Source: Streptomyces sp. NBC_01283
GTDB lineage: Bacteria > Actinomycetota > Actinomycetes > Streptomycetales > Streptomycetaceae
Assembly (NCBI RefSeq): GCF_041435335.1
Contig: NZ_CP108430.1
Location: 4,309,501-4,373,500 of the forward strand
DNA length: 64,000 nucleotides
Direction of reading: 5' to 3'
Under the pieces are notes generated by a model, which made no database searches, had not been told where the DNA came from, and saw nothing but the letters and a program-made list of their open reading frames with translations. This document shows, one piece after another, positions 9,192-17,346 of the stretch. Within the stretch, counting starts at the first letter, position 1; every line of letters begins with the position of its first letter. A program made the position numbers and the translations under genes.

Positions 9192-10346
9192 ATGATCCGG
9201 TTCGAGCACGTCACCAAGCGGTACGAGGACGGCACCACTGCCGTCGACGACCTGTCCTTCGAGGTCGCCGAGGGTGAACTGGTCACGCTCGTCGGCCCGT
9301 CGGGCTGCGGCAAGACGACGACGATGAAGATGGTGAACCGACTCATCGAGCCGAGCGAGGGCCGGATATATGTCGACGGGGATGACATATCCACCACCGA
9401 CCCGGTCCAACTCCGGCGCCGCATCGGCTACGTCATCCAGCAGGTCGGCCTCTTCCCGCACAAGACGGTCCTGGAGAACACGGCTACCGTCCCGCACCTG
9501 CTCGGCGTGAAGCGCGGCAAGGCCCGCGAGCGTGCCGCCGAACTCCTCGACCTGGTCGGCCTCGACCCCGCCACCTTCGGCGACCGCTACCCCGAGCAGC
9601 TCTCCGGGGGACAGCGCCAGCGGGTGGGCGTGGCCCGCGCCCTGGCGGCCGATCCGCCCGTGCTCCTGATGGACGAGCCGTTCGGCGCCGTCGACCCCGT
9701 GGTGCGCGAGCACCTGCAGAACGAGTTCCTCCGCCTCCAGCAGGCCGTCCGCAAGACCGTCCTCTTCGTCACGCACGACATCGAGGAGGCGGTCCGTCTC
9801 GGCGACCGCATGGCCGTCTACGGAGATGGGCGCATCGAGCAGTTCGACACCCCGTCGACGATCCTGGGCGCCCCGGCCAACGACTACGTGGCGGACTTCG
9901 TCGGCGCGGACCGCGGCCTCAAGCGCCTCTCGGTGACGCCCATCGAGGAGGGCGACCTGGAGCAGCCGCCCGTCCTGCACCTGGACGACCCGCTGCCCGC
10001 GAAGCTGGACGCCCGCTGGGCCGTGGTCCTGGACGGCGAGAACAACCTGCACGGCTGGATCTCCGCCGAGCACGCCCGCGGCGGCCGGGGGACGGTCCGG
10101 GACCACGCCCGCCGCATGGAGGCCTGGCTCCCGGTGGGCGCCACCCTGAAGCAGGCGTTCGCGACGATGCTCCAGCACGACGCGGGCTGGATCGCGGTCA
10201 TCGACGAGGACAGCGAGGGCCGCTTCCTGGGCGTCCTCACCCCGGCCCGGCTGCACGAGGCGCTGCGCAGGTCGACGGCGGCGGACGCGCGCGCGATCGC
10301 GCGCGGGGAGGTCGAGTTGGAGACCATCACGGCCATCGGGAGCTGA
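9192..10346 (+). CDS. Osmoprotectant ABC transporter ATP-binding protein
   Basis: The ATPase of the importer, 384 aa, OpuCA/ProV type. The ATG at 9192 follows a GGGGAA ribosome-binding site. Walker A is GPSGCGKTT (near 37-45), the Q-loop is in GYVIQQVGLFPHKTV, the ABC signature is LSGGQRQR, and Walker B is VLLMDEPFG with the switch His in VTHDIEEA. The C-terminal ~130 residues form a CBS-like tandem (LHGWISAEHARG, ARLHEALRR), which in OpuA senses ionic strength. It is divergent from the permease operon, unlike the usual single operon. Confidence 0.92.
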   Translation: MIRFEHVTKRYEDGTTAVDDLSFEVAEGELVTLVGPSGCGKTTTMKMVNRLIEPSEGRIYVDGDDISTTDPVQLRRRIGYVIQQVGLFPHKTVLENTATVPHLLGVKRGKARERAAELLDLVGLDPATFGDRYPEQLSGGQRQRVGVARALAADPPVLLMDEPFGAVDPVVREHLQNEFLRLQQAVRKTVLFVTHDIEEAVRLGDRMAVYGDGRIEQFDTPSTILGAPANDYVADFVGADRGLKRLSVTPIEEGDLEQPPVLHLDDPLPAKLDARWAVVLDGENNLHGWISAEHARGGRGTVRDHARRMEAWLPVGATLKQAFATMLQHDAGWIAVIDEDSEGRFLGVLTPARLHEALRRSTAADARAIARGEVELETITAIGS

Positions 10347-10368
10347 CTGATCGGTCGGCGCCGGAGGG

Positions 10369-11487
10369 CTACTCGCCGTTCAGCCGCCCGCTGATCCACT
10401 CCAGCGTCGCGGGGATCTCCCGGCGCCACGTGTTGAAGTTGTGCCCGCCGCTGTCGAGCGTGATCGACGAGATCCTGGTGGGCGCCTTCACCTTGCCGAT
10501 GAACTTCTCGGTCTCCTCGAAGTTGTCCTCTCCTTGTTTGCTGGTGGTGACAAGGAGGGACGTCTTGGGCGCCGGCATGTGGTCGAGGTACCACATGAGG
10601 TCGGCGCGCTGCTCCAACTCCTTGTCGCCGTGGAAGAGGTCACCCGTCGTCACGTCGATGGGCGCCTTGTAGTACGCGGAGAGGCCGGCCCCCGCGGCGT
10701 AGACGTCCGGGTGGTGGACGGCGAGCTTCAGGGCGCAGTAGCCGCCCGTGGAGTCGCCGATGACGCCCCAGCTGCCCGCGGTGCGGCCCGCCCGGTAGTG
10801 CTCGGAGATGGCCTTGGGCAGGTCCTTGGCGAAGAACGTCTCGGTCTGCGGGCCACCGGGGATGTCCACGCACTCGGTGTCCCGCGGCGGCGCCACGGTG
10901 GGCCGCATCATCACCAGGATCATCGGCTTCATGTTGCCCCGCCTGACCTCCGAGTGAGCGGTCTGCGGGTAGTGCAGGCCCTTGATCAGCGCCTCGGCGG
11001 TGCCGGGGTAGCCGGTCAGCACCACGGACACCGGAAACGTGCGCTTCTTGTACCGCTCCTGGAAGTACTCGGGCGGCAGGTAGACGTACGCCGGGCTCGC
11101 TATGTCGGCCTCCTTCCCGCTGACGACCACCTTCTGGATCTGGCCGCCGGTCGACGGCTTACCGCCGCCGGGCACGTTCACCGCCCGGGTGCTGCGCACG
11201 TCGACAGGCGTCTCGCCCTTGGCGGGATCGTGGTCGACGACGACACCGGGGCTCGTCTCCTGGCCGAAGAGATCCGCCCACGTGGCGTAGAAGCCGAACG
11301 CCTGATTGGCGGCGAGGCCGACCGAGGCGAAGATCGCCAGCTGCGTGGCGACGAGGAGACCGATACGGCCGGTGACGGCCCGCCAGGACTGGCGGGCCAG
11401 GCGCGGCCAGAACCAGACCGTGCCGATGAACAGCACGACGGCGAGGAGAACCGCCAACGTGAGGAGCTTGTTGCTCGTCAGACCCAT
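10369..11487 (-). CDS. Membrane-anchored alpha/beta-hydrolase of the esterase D family
   Basis: A 372-aa protein with two N-terminal membrane helices (about 8-26 and 42-62) and an extracellular esterase-family domain. The nucleophile elbow is GVIGDSTGGYCALKLA with Ser246; the likely catalytic His is in DSGGHNFNTWRRE near the end. The fold is that of the esterase D/mycolyltransferase Ag85 group. Streptomyces lacks mycolic acids, so it is probably a cell-surface esterase of unknown substrate. It converges on the ABC ATPase gene with 22 bp between stops. Confidence 0.82.
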   Translation of the reverse strand: MGLTSNKLLTLAVLLAVVLFIGTVWFWPRLARQSWRAVTGRIGLLVATQLAIFASVGLAANQAFGFYATWADLFGQETSPGVVVDHDPAKGETPVDVRSTRAVNVPGGGKPSTGGQIQKVVVSGKEADIASPAYVYLPPEYFQERYKKRTFPVSVVLTGYPGTAEALIKGLHYPQTAHSEVRRGNMKPMILVMMRPTVAPPRDTECVDIPGGPQTETFFAKDLPKAISEHYRAGRTAGSWGVIGDSTGGYCALKLAVHHPDVYAAGAGLSAYYKAPIDVTTGDLFHGDKELEQRADLMWYLDHMPAPKTSLLVTTSKQGEDNFEETEKFIGKVKAPTRISSITLDSGGHNFNTWRREIPATLEWISGRLNGE

Positions 11488-11591
11488 GGGACGTTCTGCC
11501 TGCGCTTTCTGCCTGTTCCGTCGTTATTTTCCAGCGGTTTTTCCGGTCGGGAGTGAACCCGATTCCCTGAAGAACCGTCCTAGAGGGCGCA

Positions 11592-13523
11592 ATGTCGCCG
11601 GATGCCGTTTTGGTGCCGGATTCAAGGTCTCTCGCAGAACCACGGGATGCGATGTCTGTCAGGATAGATGCGGAAATGTCGGGTGGGGTTCCGGACAGTG
11701 AGGGCAACCGCCCCGAGGGACGGCGCCGTACCGGGCTCCGTGACGGCAGACTCGGCCGGCTGCTCCAGGGCCCGAGCCCCGAGGGCGTACCGGCCCTCGT
11801 CGCCCGCGCCTGCACCCTCGTCGGCCTGCTGAACGTCGCGGCCGGTGTCTTCCCGCGCTTCCGCAACAGCCGCATGCACGCCATCGCCGAGGTCCTGCCC
11901 GGCGCGCTCGGCCCCTTCGCCGCCGCGCTCGCGCTCAGCTCCGGGGTCCTCCTGCTGCTGCTCGCGCACGGCCTGCGCCGCCACAAGAGGCGGGCCTGGC
12001 GGGCCGCCGTGGTGCTGCTCCCGGCCGGCGCCGTGGCGCAGTTCGCGTACCGGCACTCGGTCATCGGGGTACTGATCTCGCTCGCCCTCCTGGCGCTGCT
12101 GCTGCGCCATCGCGGTGAGTTCGCCGCGCTGCCCGACCCGCGCAGCCGCTGGCGTGCGCTGGCCAACTTCGTACTCCTCGGGGCCGGTTCCCTCGTCCTC
12201 GGCCTGGTGATCGTAAGCGTCCACCCGGGGAAGGTCGTCGGCGACCCGAGCATCACGGACCGCCTCGCGCACGTCCTGTACGGCCTGTTCGGCTTCGAGG
12301 GGCCCGTGGACTACTACGGGCGTACGTCCTGGACCGTCGCCTGCTCGCTCGGCGCCCTGGGCCTGCTCACCGCGATCACCACCATCTACCTGGCGTTCCG
12401 CCCCGAGCACCCCGCCGCGCGCCTCACCGAGGACGACGAGACGAAGCTGCGCGCCCTGCTCGACAAGCACGGCGCCCGCGACTCCCTCGGCCACTTCGCG
12501 CTCCGCCGCGACAAGGGCGCCGTCTTCTCCCCCAGCGGCAAGGCCGCGGTCACCTACCGCGTCGTCTCCGGAGTGATGCTCGCCAGCGGTGATCCGATCG
12601 GCGACGTGGAGGCGTGGCCCGGCGCGATCGAACGCTTCATGGACGAGGCGAAGGCCCACTCCTGGACGCCCGCCGTCATGGGCTGCTCCGAGACGGGTGG
12701 CGAGGTCTGGACCCGGGAGACCGGCCTGGACGCCCTCGAACTGGGCGACGAGGCGGTGGTGGATGTCGCGGATTTCTCCCTGGCCGGGCGTGCGATGCGC
12801 AACGTACGCCAGATGGTCAAGCGGATCGAGCGCAATGGCTACGAGACGCGCGTACGGCGCGTGCGTGACCTCGGTGAGCGCGAGCTGGAGCGGATACAGC
12901 GCGCCGCCGACGACTGGCGCGGCACCGACACCGAACGCGGCTTCTCGATGGCGCTCGGCCGCATCGGCGACCCGGACGACGGCGACTGTCTGATCGCCAC
13001 CGCCCACAAGGCGGACGCCGAACCGGGCGCCTACGGAGACCTCAAGGCCGTCCTCCACTTCGTCCCCTGGGGCAAGGACGGCGTCTCCCTCGACCTCATG
13101 CGCCGCGACCGCTCGGCCGACCCCGGCATGAACGAGCTGCTCATCGTGGCCGCCCTGCAGGCCGCCCCGAAGCTGGGCATCGCCCGCGTCTCGCTCAACT
13201 TCGCGATGTTCCGCGCGGCCCTCGCCCGCGGCGAGAAGATCGGCGCGGGCCCCGTCCTGCGCGCCTGGCGGGGCCTGCTCGTCTTCCTCTCCCGCTGGTT
13301 CCAGATCGAGTCCCTGTACAAGTTCAACGCGAAGTTCCGCCCCCGCTGGGAGCCCCGCTTCGTCGTCTACCGCTCCTCCAAGGACCTCCCCCGCATCGGC
13401 TTCGCCGCCATGCAGGCCGAGGGCTTCGTCACCCTCGCGATGCCCCGCTTCCTGCGCCGGGGGAGCGCGCAGCGCCGCCCCTGCCCGCACCATGCGACGG
13501 AGCGCGAGGTCCAGGCGGCATAG
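11592..13523 (+). CDS. MprF-like membrane protein with DUF2156 (phosphatidylglycerol lysyltransferase C-terminal) domain
   Basis: A 643-aa protein. The first ~55 residues are hydrophilic, followed by about six membrane helices (60-275). A cytosolic C-terminal DUF2156 domain (about 285-610) has the block SVRNV-like NVRQMVKRIERNGYE and the late conserved FRPRWEPRFVVYR. In MprF/LysX proteins this domain moves an aminoacyl group from tRNA to membrane lipid, lowering surface charge and resisting cationic peptides. No lysyl-tRNA synthetase module is fused, so it resembles the MprF-only form. The ATG at 11592 follows AGAGGG; an ATG at 11652 is an alternative. Confidence 0.8.
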   Translation: MSPDAVLVPDSRSLAEPRDAMSVRIDAEMSGGVPDSEGNRPEGRRRTGLRDGRLGRLLQGPSPEGVPALVARACTLVGLLNVAAGVFPRFRNSRMHAIAEVLPGALGPFAAALALSSGVLLLLLAHGLRRHKRRAWRAAVVLLPAGAVAQFAYRHSVIGVLISLALLALLLRHRGEFAALPDPRSRWRALANFVLLGAGSLVLGLVIVSVHPGKVVGDPSITDRLAHVLYGLFGFEGPVDYYGRTSWTVACSLGALGLLTAITTIYLAFRPEHPAARLTEDDETKLRALLDKHGARDSLGHFALRRDKGAVFSPSGKAAVTYRVVSGVMLASGDPIGDVEAWPGAIERFMDEAKAHSWTPAVMGCSETGGEVWTRETGLDALELGDEAVVDVADFSLAGRAMRNVRQMVKRIERNGYETRVRRVRDLGERELERIQRAADDWRGTDTERGFSMALGRIGDPDDGDCLIATAHKADAEPGAYGDLKAVLHFVPWGKDGVSLDLMRRDRSADPGMNELLIVAALQAAPKLGIARVSLNFAMFRAALARGEKIGAGPVLRAWRGLLVFLSRWFQIESLYKFNAKFRPRWEPRFVVYRSSKDLPRIGFAAMQAEGFVTLAMPRFLRRGSAQRRPCPHHATEREVQAA

Positions 13524-13553
13524 AGCCCGGCCGCACGGGCCTAGGCTGGAGGC

Positions 13554-14426
13554 ATGAGTACGTTGCGCGGGCGGGGATCGGTCGAGGGGCTGCCGGACTG
13601 GGGCCGCTGTGCGGTCATGGGGGTCGTGAACGTGACCCCCGACTCCTTCTCCGACGGGGGCCGCTGGTTCGACACCACGGCCGCCGTCAAGCACGGCATC
13701 GACCTGGTTGCCCAGGGCGCCGACCTGGTCGACGTGGGCGGTGAGTCGACCCGTCCCGGCGCCTCGCGCGTGGACGAGGACGAGGAGCTGCGGCGCGTGG
13801 TCCCCGTCGTGCGGGGCCTGGCCGCCGAGGGCGTGACGGTCTCCGTGGACACCATGCGCGCCACCGTGGCCGAGCAGGCGCTCGCCGCGGGCGCCGTCCT
13901 GGTGAACGACGTCAGCGGCGGCCTCGCCGACGAGCGCATGGTCCCCGCGGTGGCCGCCGCCGGGGCGCCCTTCGTCGTGATGCACTGGCGCGGCTTCCTC
14001 GCCGACATCCACGCCACTCCCGTCTACGAGGACGTGGTCTCCGAGGTCGTCGACGAGCTCCACGCGCGCGTGCGGGCCGCCATCGAGGGCGGCATCGCCC
14101 CCGAGCGCATCGTCGTCGACCCCGGCCTCGGCTTCTCCAAGGACGCCGAGCACGACCTGGCGCTCCTGGCCCGCCTCGACCGCCTCCGTGAGCTCGGCCA
14201 CCCGATCCTGGTCGCCGCCTCCCGCAAGCGTTTCCTGGGCCGTGTCCTCGCGGGCCCCGAGGGCGCGCCGCCGCCCGCCCGTGAGCGCGACGCCGCCACC
14301 GCCGCGGTCTCCGCCATCGCCGCCCACCAGGGCGCCTGGGCGGTCCGTGTGCACGAGGTGCGGGCCACCGCCGACGCCGTCCGTGTCGCACACGCCGTGA
14401 CCAGCGCGGCGGGCGGTCCTCAGTGA
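13554..14426 (+). CDS. folP: Dihydropteroate synthase
   Basis: Joins p-aminobenzoate to hydroxymethyl-dihydropterin pyrophosphate to give dihydropteroate; it is the sulfonamide target. The 290 aa carry the pterin-binding signatures MGVVNVTPDSFSDGG (22-36) and DVGGESTRPGA (60-70), the VNDVSGG block, and the late DPGLGFSK and ASRKRFLGR motifs. It is the first gene of the folP-NTF2-folB-folK run. The next gene overlaps its stop codon. Confidence 0.96.
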   Translation: MSTLRGRGSVEGLPDWGRCAVMGVVNVTPDSFSDGGRWFDTTAAVKHGIDLVAQGADLVDVGGESTRPGASRVDEDEELRRVVPVVRGLAAEGVTVSVDTMRATVAEQALAAGAVLVNDVSGGLADERMVPAVAAAGAPFVVMHWRGFLADIHATPVYEDVVSEVVDELHARVRAAIEGGIAPERIVVDPGLGFSKDAEHDLALLARLDRLRELGHPILVAASRKRFLGRVLAGPEGAPPPARERDAATAAVSAIAAHQGAWAVRVHEVRATADAVRVAHAVTSAAGGPQ

Positions 14427-14950
14427 CCGGGGCCCGGACCGACGTCGAACAGGTCGAGCTGGCCAACACGGCCTTCTACGAGGCACTGGAGCGCGGCGAC
14501 TTCGACGACCTCTCCGACATCTGGCTGGACACGGGCGCGGCCCCGGAGCCGGACGACCCCGACAGCCGGGACGACGAGGACGCCGCCGAAGACGGTGCCG
14601 AGGCCGCGATCTCCTGCGTCCACCCCGGCTGGCCGGTCCTCACGGGCCGCGGCGAGGTCCTCAGGTCGTACGCGCTGATCATGGCGAACACCGAGTACAT
14701 CCAGTTCTTCCTGACCGACGTGCACGTCGGGGTGGCCGGGGACACCGCCCTGGTGACCTGCACGGAGAACATCCTCAGCGGCGGCCCGCCCCCGGAGGCC
14801 GGCGGTGAACTCGGCCCGCTCGTCGGCCAGCTCGTCGTCGCCACCAATGTGTTCCGCCGCACAGTCGACGGATGGAAGCTCTGGTCGCACCACGCCTCAC
14901 CCGTACTGGCGGAAACCGACGACGAAGAGGGCGAGGAGTCACCCTCCTGA
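14423..14950 (+). CDS. NTF2-like (SnoaL-like) protein
   Basis: A 175-aa protein of the NTF2-like superfamily. The N-terminal helix has the family pattern ANTAFYEALERGDFDDLSDI. After a ~30-residue acidic insertion (DDPDSRDDEDAAED) come the beta strands with VLTGRGEVLRSYALIMANTE and RTVDGWKLWSHHAS. The GTG start overlaps the folP stop, so it is co-translated with folate synthesis genes. It has no known enzymatic motif; a role in pterin chemistry is suggested by context only. Confidence 0.82.
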   Translation: MTGARTDVEQVELANTAFYEALERGDFDDLSDIWLDTGAAPEPDDPDSRDDEDAAEDGAEAAISCVHPGWPVLTGRGEVLRSYALIMANTEYIQFFLTDVHVGVAGDTALVTCTENILSGGPPPEAGGELGPLVGQLVVATNVFRRTVDGWKLWSHHASPVLAETDDEEGEESPS

Positions 14951-15083
14951 GTGGGTAGGTGCGGTTCCGGGAGCCCCCGCGGGCAGGAGCTGTCAGTGCG
15001 CGCAGGTAGATTCGATCGAGGCCGGTGTGCCGACCGCACTCGGTGCAGGCCTGCCGATAACGACGATTGCAGGAGTGATTCGC

Positions 15084-15443
15084 GTGGATCGTGTCGCGCT
15101 GCGCGGCCTCAAGGCCCGCGGGCACCACGGTGTCTTTCCGCGGGAACGCGAAGAGGGCCAGACCTTCATCGTGGACCTGGTCCTTGGCCTGGACACCCGT
15201 GCGGCCGCCGCCGACGACGACCTGGCGAAGACCGTGCACTACGGCGTCGTGGCCGAAGAGGTCGTGGCCGCCGTGGAAGGCGATCCGGTGGACCTCATCG
15301 AGACCCTCGCCGAGCGCATCGCCCAGACGTGTCTCAAGCACGAAGGGGTCCTGGAGGTCGAGGTGTGCGTCCACAAACCGGACGCCCCGATCACCGTCCC
15401 CTTCGACGACGTGACCGTCACCATCACCCGGAGCCGAGTATGA
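15084..15443 (+). CDS. folB: Dihydroneopterin aldolase
   Basis: Splits dihydroneopterin into 6-hydroxymethyl-dihydropterin and glycolaldehyde. The 119 aa match the family in length. They contain the opening LRGLKARGHHGVFPRERE, the catalytic Tyr in KTVHYGVVAEEV and the late Lys in VCVHKPDAPI. The GTG at 15084 is chosen because AGGAG lies 8 bases before it. The stop overlaps folK by ATGA. A 133-bp gap upstream may hold a separate promoter. Confidence 0.94.
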   Translation: MDRVALRGLKARGHHGVFPREREEGQTFIVDLVLGLDTRAAAADDDLAKTVHYGVVAEEVVAAVEGDPVDLIETLAERIAQTCLKHEGVLEVEVCVHKPDAPITVPFDDVTVTITRSRV

Positions 15444-16051
15444 CCGCGTTTTCCACGCAAGGGCAGAGCGACCCGACCGTCCAGCCGGTGCCCACCGCCG
15501 TGGTCGAGCAGGTCGACGCCGCCGACACCACCCTTTCCAACCCCAAACGCGCCGTGATCTCCCTCGGCAGCAATCTCGGCAACCGCCTGGAGACGCTGCA
15601 GGGTGCCATCGACGCCCTGGAGGACACCCCCGGCCTGCGCGTCAAGGCCGTCTCTCCGGTGTACGAGACGGAGCCCTGGGGCGTGGACCCCGGCACCCAG
15701 CCGTCGTACTTCAACGCGGTGGTCGTCGTGAAGACGACCCTGCCGCCCTCCTCGCTCCTGGAGCGGGCACACGCGATCGAAGAAGCGTTCCACCGCGTAC
15801 GGGACGAGCGCTGGGCCGCCCGCACGATCGACGTCGACATCGTGGCGTACGCGGACGTCGTGTCGGACGACCCGGTCCTCACGCTCCCGCACCCGCGCGC
15901 GCATGAACGTGCCTTCGTCCTGGCCCCCTGGCACGACGTGGAGCCCGAGGCGCAGCTCGCGGGGCGCGGCCCGGTCGCCGACCTGCTCGCCAAGGTCACC
16001 CGCGAGGGCGTCACGCCCCGCGTCGACCTGGAACTCCGCCTGCCCGAGTAA
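15440..16051 (+). CDS. folK: 2-amino-4-hydroxy-6-hydroxymethyldihydropteridine pyrophosphokinase
   Basis: Activates 6-hydroxymethyl-dihydropterin with ATP for FolP. At 203 aa it is about 35 residues longer than usual because of a non-conserved N-terminal extension. The core begins AVISLGSNLGNRLETLQ. The signature RWAARTIDVDIVAY provides the metal-binding Asp pair, and LPHPRAHERAFVLAP is the closing motif. It is coupled to folB by a 4-bp overlap. Confidence 0.95.
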   Translation: MTAFSTQGQSDPTVQPVPTAVVEQVDAADTTLSNPKRAVISLGSNLGNRLETLQGAIDALEDTPGLRVKAVSPVYETEPWGVDPGTQPSYFNAVVVVKTTLPPSSLLERAHAIEEAFHRVRDERWAARTIDVDIVAYADVVSDDPVLTLPHPRAHERAFVLAPWHDVEPEAQLAGRGPVADLLAKVTREGVTPRVDLELRLPE

Positions 16052-16114
16052 TCGTTAGGGTCTATCGGACCCGCACGACGAGAAGCGGATCCGTACGACG
16101 ATGAAGGGTCATCC

Positions 16115-16603
16115 GTGAAGCAGCTGCGCATCAGGACGCTGGCCGGCCTCTTCTTGGTGGCCGGTGTGCTGTCCTGGGCGGGCGCCCGGCTGTGGGACTC
16201 CGTGGGCACCCTGCCGCGGGTCCCGCTGGCCGCGCCCATCGTGCTCGCGGTGATCGCCGCGGTGCTGCTGGCCACGGCGCTCTCCCTGCGCTCCCGGCTG
16301 CGCGCACAGCGCGAGCGGCGCCCCGGCGCGAAGGGCGTCGAGCCGATGATGGCCGCGCGTGCCGTCGTCTTCGGCCAGGCGAGCGCCCTGGTCGCCGCCC
16401 TCGTCGCCGGGATGTACGGCGGCACGGGCGCCTTCCTCCTGGAGTACCTGGACGTCCCGTCCCGCCGCGACCAGGCCATCTACGCAGGTCTCTCGCTACT
16501 GGCGGGCATCGCGGTGATAGCGGCCGCCTTCTTCCTGGAGCGGGTCTGCCGCCTCCCGGAGGACGACGACGAGAACGGCGGCACGGCTGCCCCGGCCGCC
16601 TAG
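16115..16603 (+). CDS. DUF3180 membrane protein
   Basis: A 162-aa integral membrane protein with four predicted helices (about 8-28, 38-58, 82-104 and 118-142) and a basic loop between helices 2 and 3. In actinobacteria DUF3180 proteins usually follow folK, as here, 63 bp downstream. The start is a GTG preceded by GAAGGG. The function is unknown; membership of the folate operon is the only clue. Confidence 0.85.
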   Translation: MKQLRIRTLAGLFLVAGVLSWAGARLWDSVGTLPRVPLAAPIVLAVIAAVLLATALSLRSRLRAQRERRPGAKGVEPMMAARAVVFGQASALVAALVAGMYGGTGAFLLEYLDVPSRRDQAIYAGLSLLAGIAVIAAAFFLERVCRLPEDDDENGGTAAPAA

Positions 16604-16615
16604 GGCCGCCGGGGC
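16589..16615. terminator. Stem-loop across the DUF3180 stop, shared by convergent genes
   Basis: GCCCCGGC (16589-16596) pairs with GCCGGGGC (16608-16615) around an 11-base loop that includes the stop codon. It sits in the 26-bp gap before the folE stop on the other strand, so it could end both transcripts. Confidence 0.45.
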
Positions 16616-16629
16616 GGGGCTCCCGCTCG

Positions 16630-17235
16630 CTAGCGCGCCATGATCAGGCTCATCGCCTCGTTGCGCGTGGCGGGGTCCCGCAGCTGTCCGCGCACCGCGG
16701 ACGTGATCGTCTTGGCGCCCGGCTTCCGCACCCCGCGCATGGTCATGCACATGTGCTCACACTCGACGACCACGATGACGCCGCGCGGCTCGAGGATCTC
16801 CATCAGGGAGTCCGCGACCTGAGTGGTCAGCCGCTCCTGGACCTGCGGACGGCGCGCGTACACGTCCACGAGGCGGGCGAGCTTGGACAGACCGGTGATC
16901 TTGCCGTCGGACGACGGGATGTAGCCGACGTGCGCGACGCCGTGGAACGGCACCAGGTGGTGCTCACACGAGCTCTGCACCTCGATGTCCTTCACCAGGA
17001 CCATCTCGTCGTGGCCGAGATCGAACGTCGTCGTCAGGACGTCCTCGGCCTTGAGCCACAGACCGCCGAATATCTCCTTGTACGCGCGTGCCACACGCCC
17101 CGGGGTCTCCCGCAGGCCCTCGCGGTCCGGGTCCTCTCCGACCGCGATCAGCAGCTCGCGCACGGCGTTCTCGGCGCGCTTCTCGTCGAACACGCCGATC
17201 GTGCCCTCGCCGTCCAGCGTCACGGGGTCGGTCAT
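16630..17235 (-). CDS. folE: GTP cyclohydrolase I
   Basis: Converts GTP to 7,8-dihydroneopterin triphosphate, the first step of folate synthesis, completing the set with folB, folK and folP next door. The 201 aa include the zinc and catalytic block [12 protein letters not shown], the second zinc Cys in [12 protein letters not shown], and the conserved [19 protein letters not shown]. The ATG at 17235 follows CGAGG. It lies downstream of ftsH on the same strand, but a strong terminator separates them. Confidence 0.96.
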   Translation of the reverse strand: MTDPVTLDGEGTIGVFDEKRAENAVRELLIAVGEDPDREGLRETPGRVARAYKEIFGGLWLKAEDVLTTTFDLGHDEMVLVKDIEVQSSCEHHLVPFHGVAHVGYIPSSDGKITGLSKLARLVDVYARRPQVQERLTTQVADSLMEILEPRGVIVVVECEHMCMTMRGVRKPGAKTITSAVRGQLRDPATRNEAMSLIMAR

Positions 17236-17273
17236 GTGTGCCTCGTTCCTAGCATCCCGCACCAGTGCATATG

Positions 17274-17314
17274 AAAAAAACTGCGCCCCCCAGGCTAGAA
17301 CCAGGGGGGCGCAG
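17274..17314 (-). terminator. Rho-independent terminator after ftsH
   Basis: An 11-bp perfect stem, CTGCGCCCCCC (17281-17291) with GGGGGGCGCAG (17304-17314), is followed on the minus strand by a run of seven T (17274-17280). It lies just past the ftsH stop and insulates folE. Confidence 0.9.
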
Positions 17315-17346
17315 CTTCCATTCCGGGCCTGCTGAGGCGCTCGGGA

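Noticed and set aside
11622..14486. 954-codon open frame on - across the MprF-like gene and folP
   Set aside because: Antisense shadow of two clear genes; its composition is Asp/Arg/Gly/Ala typical of such shadows.
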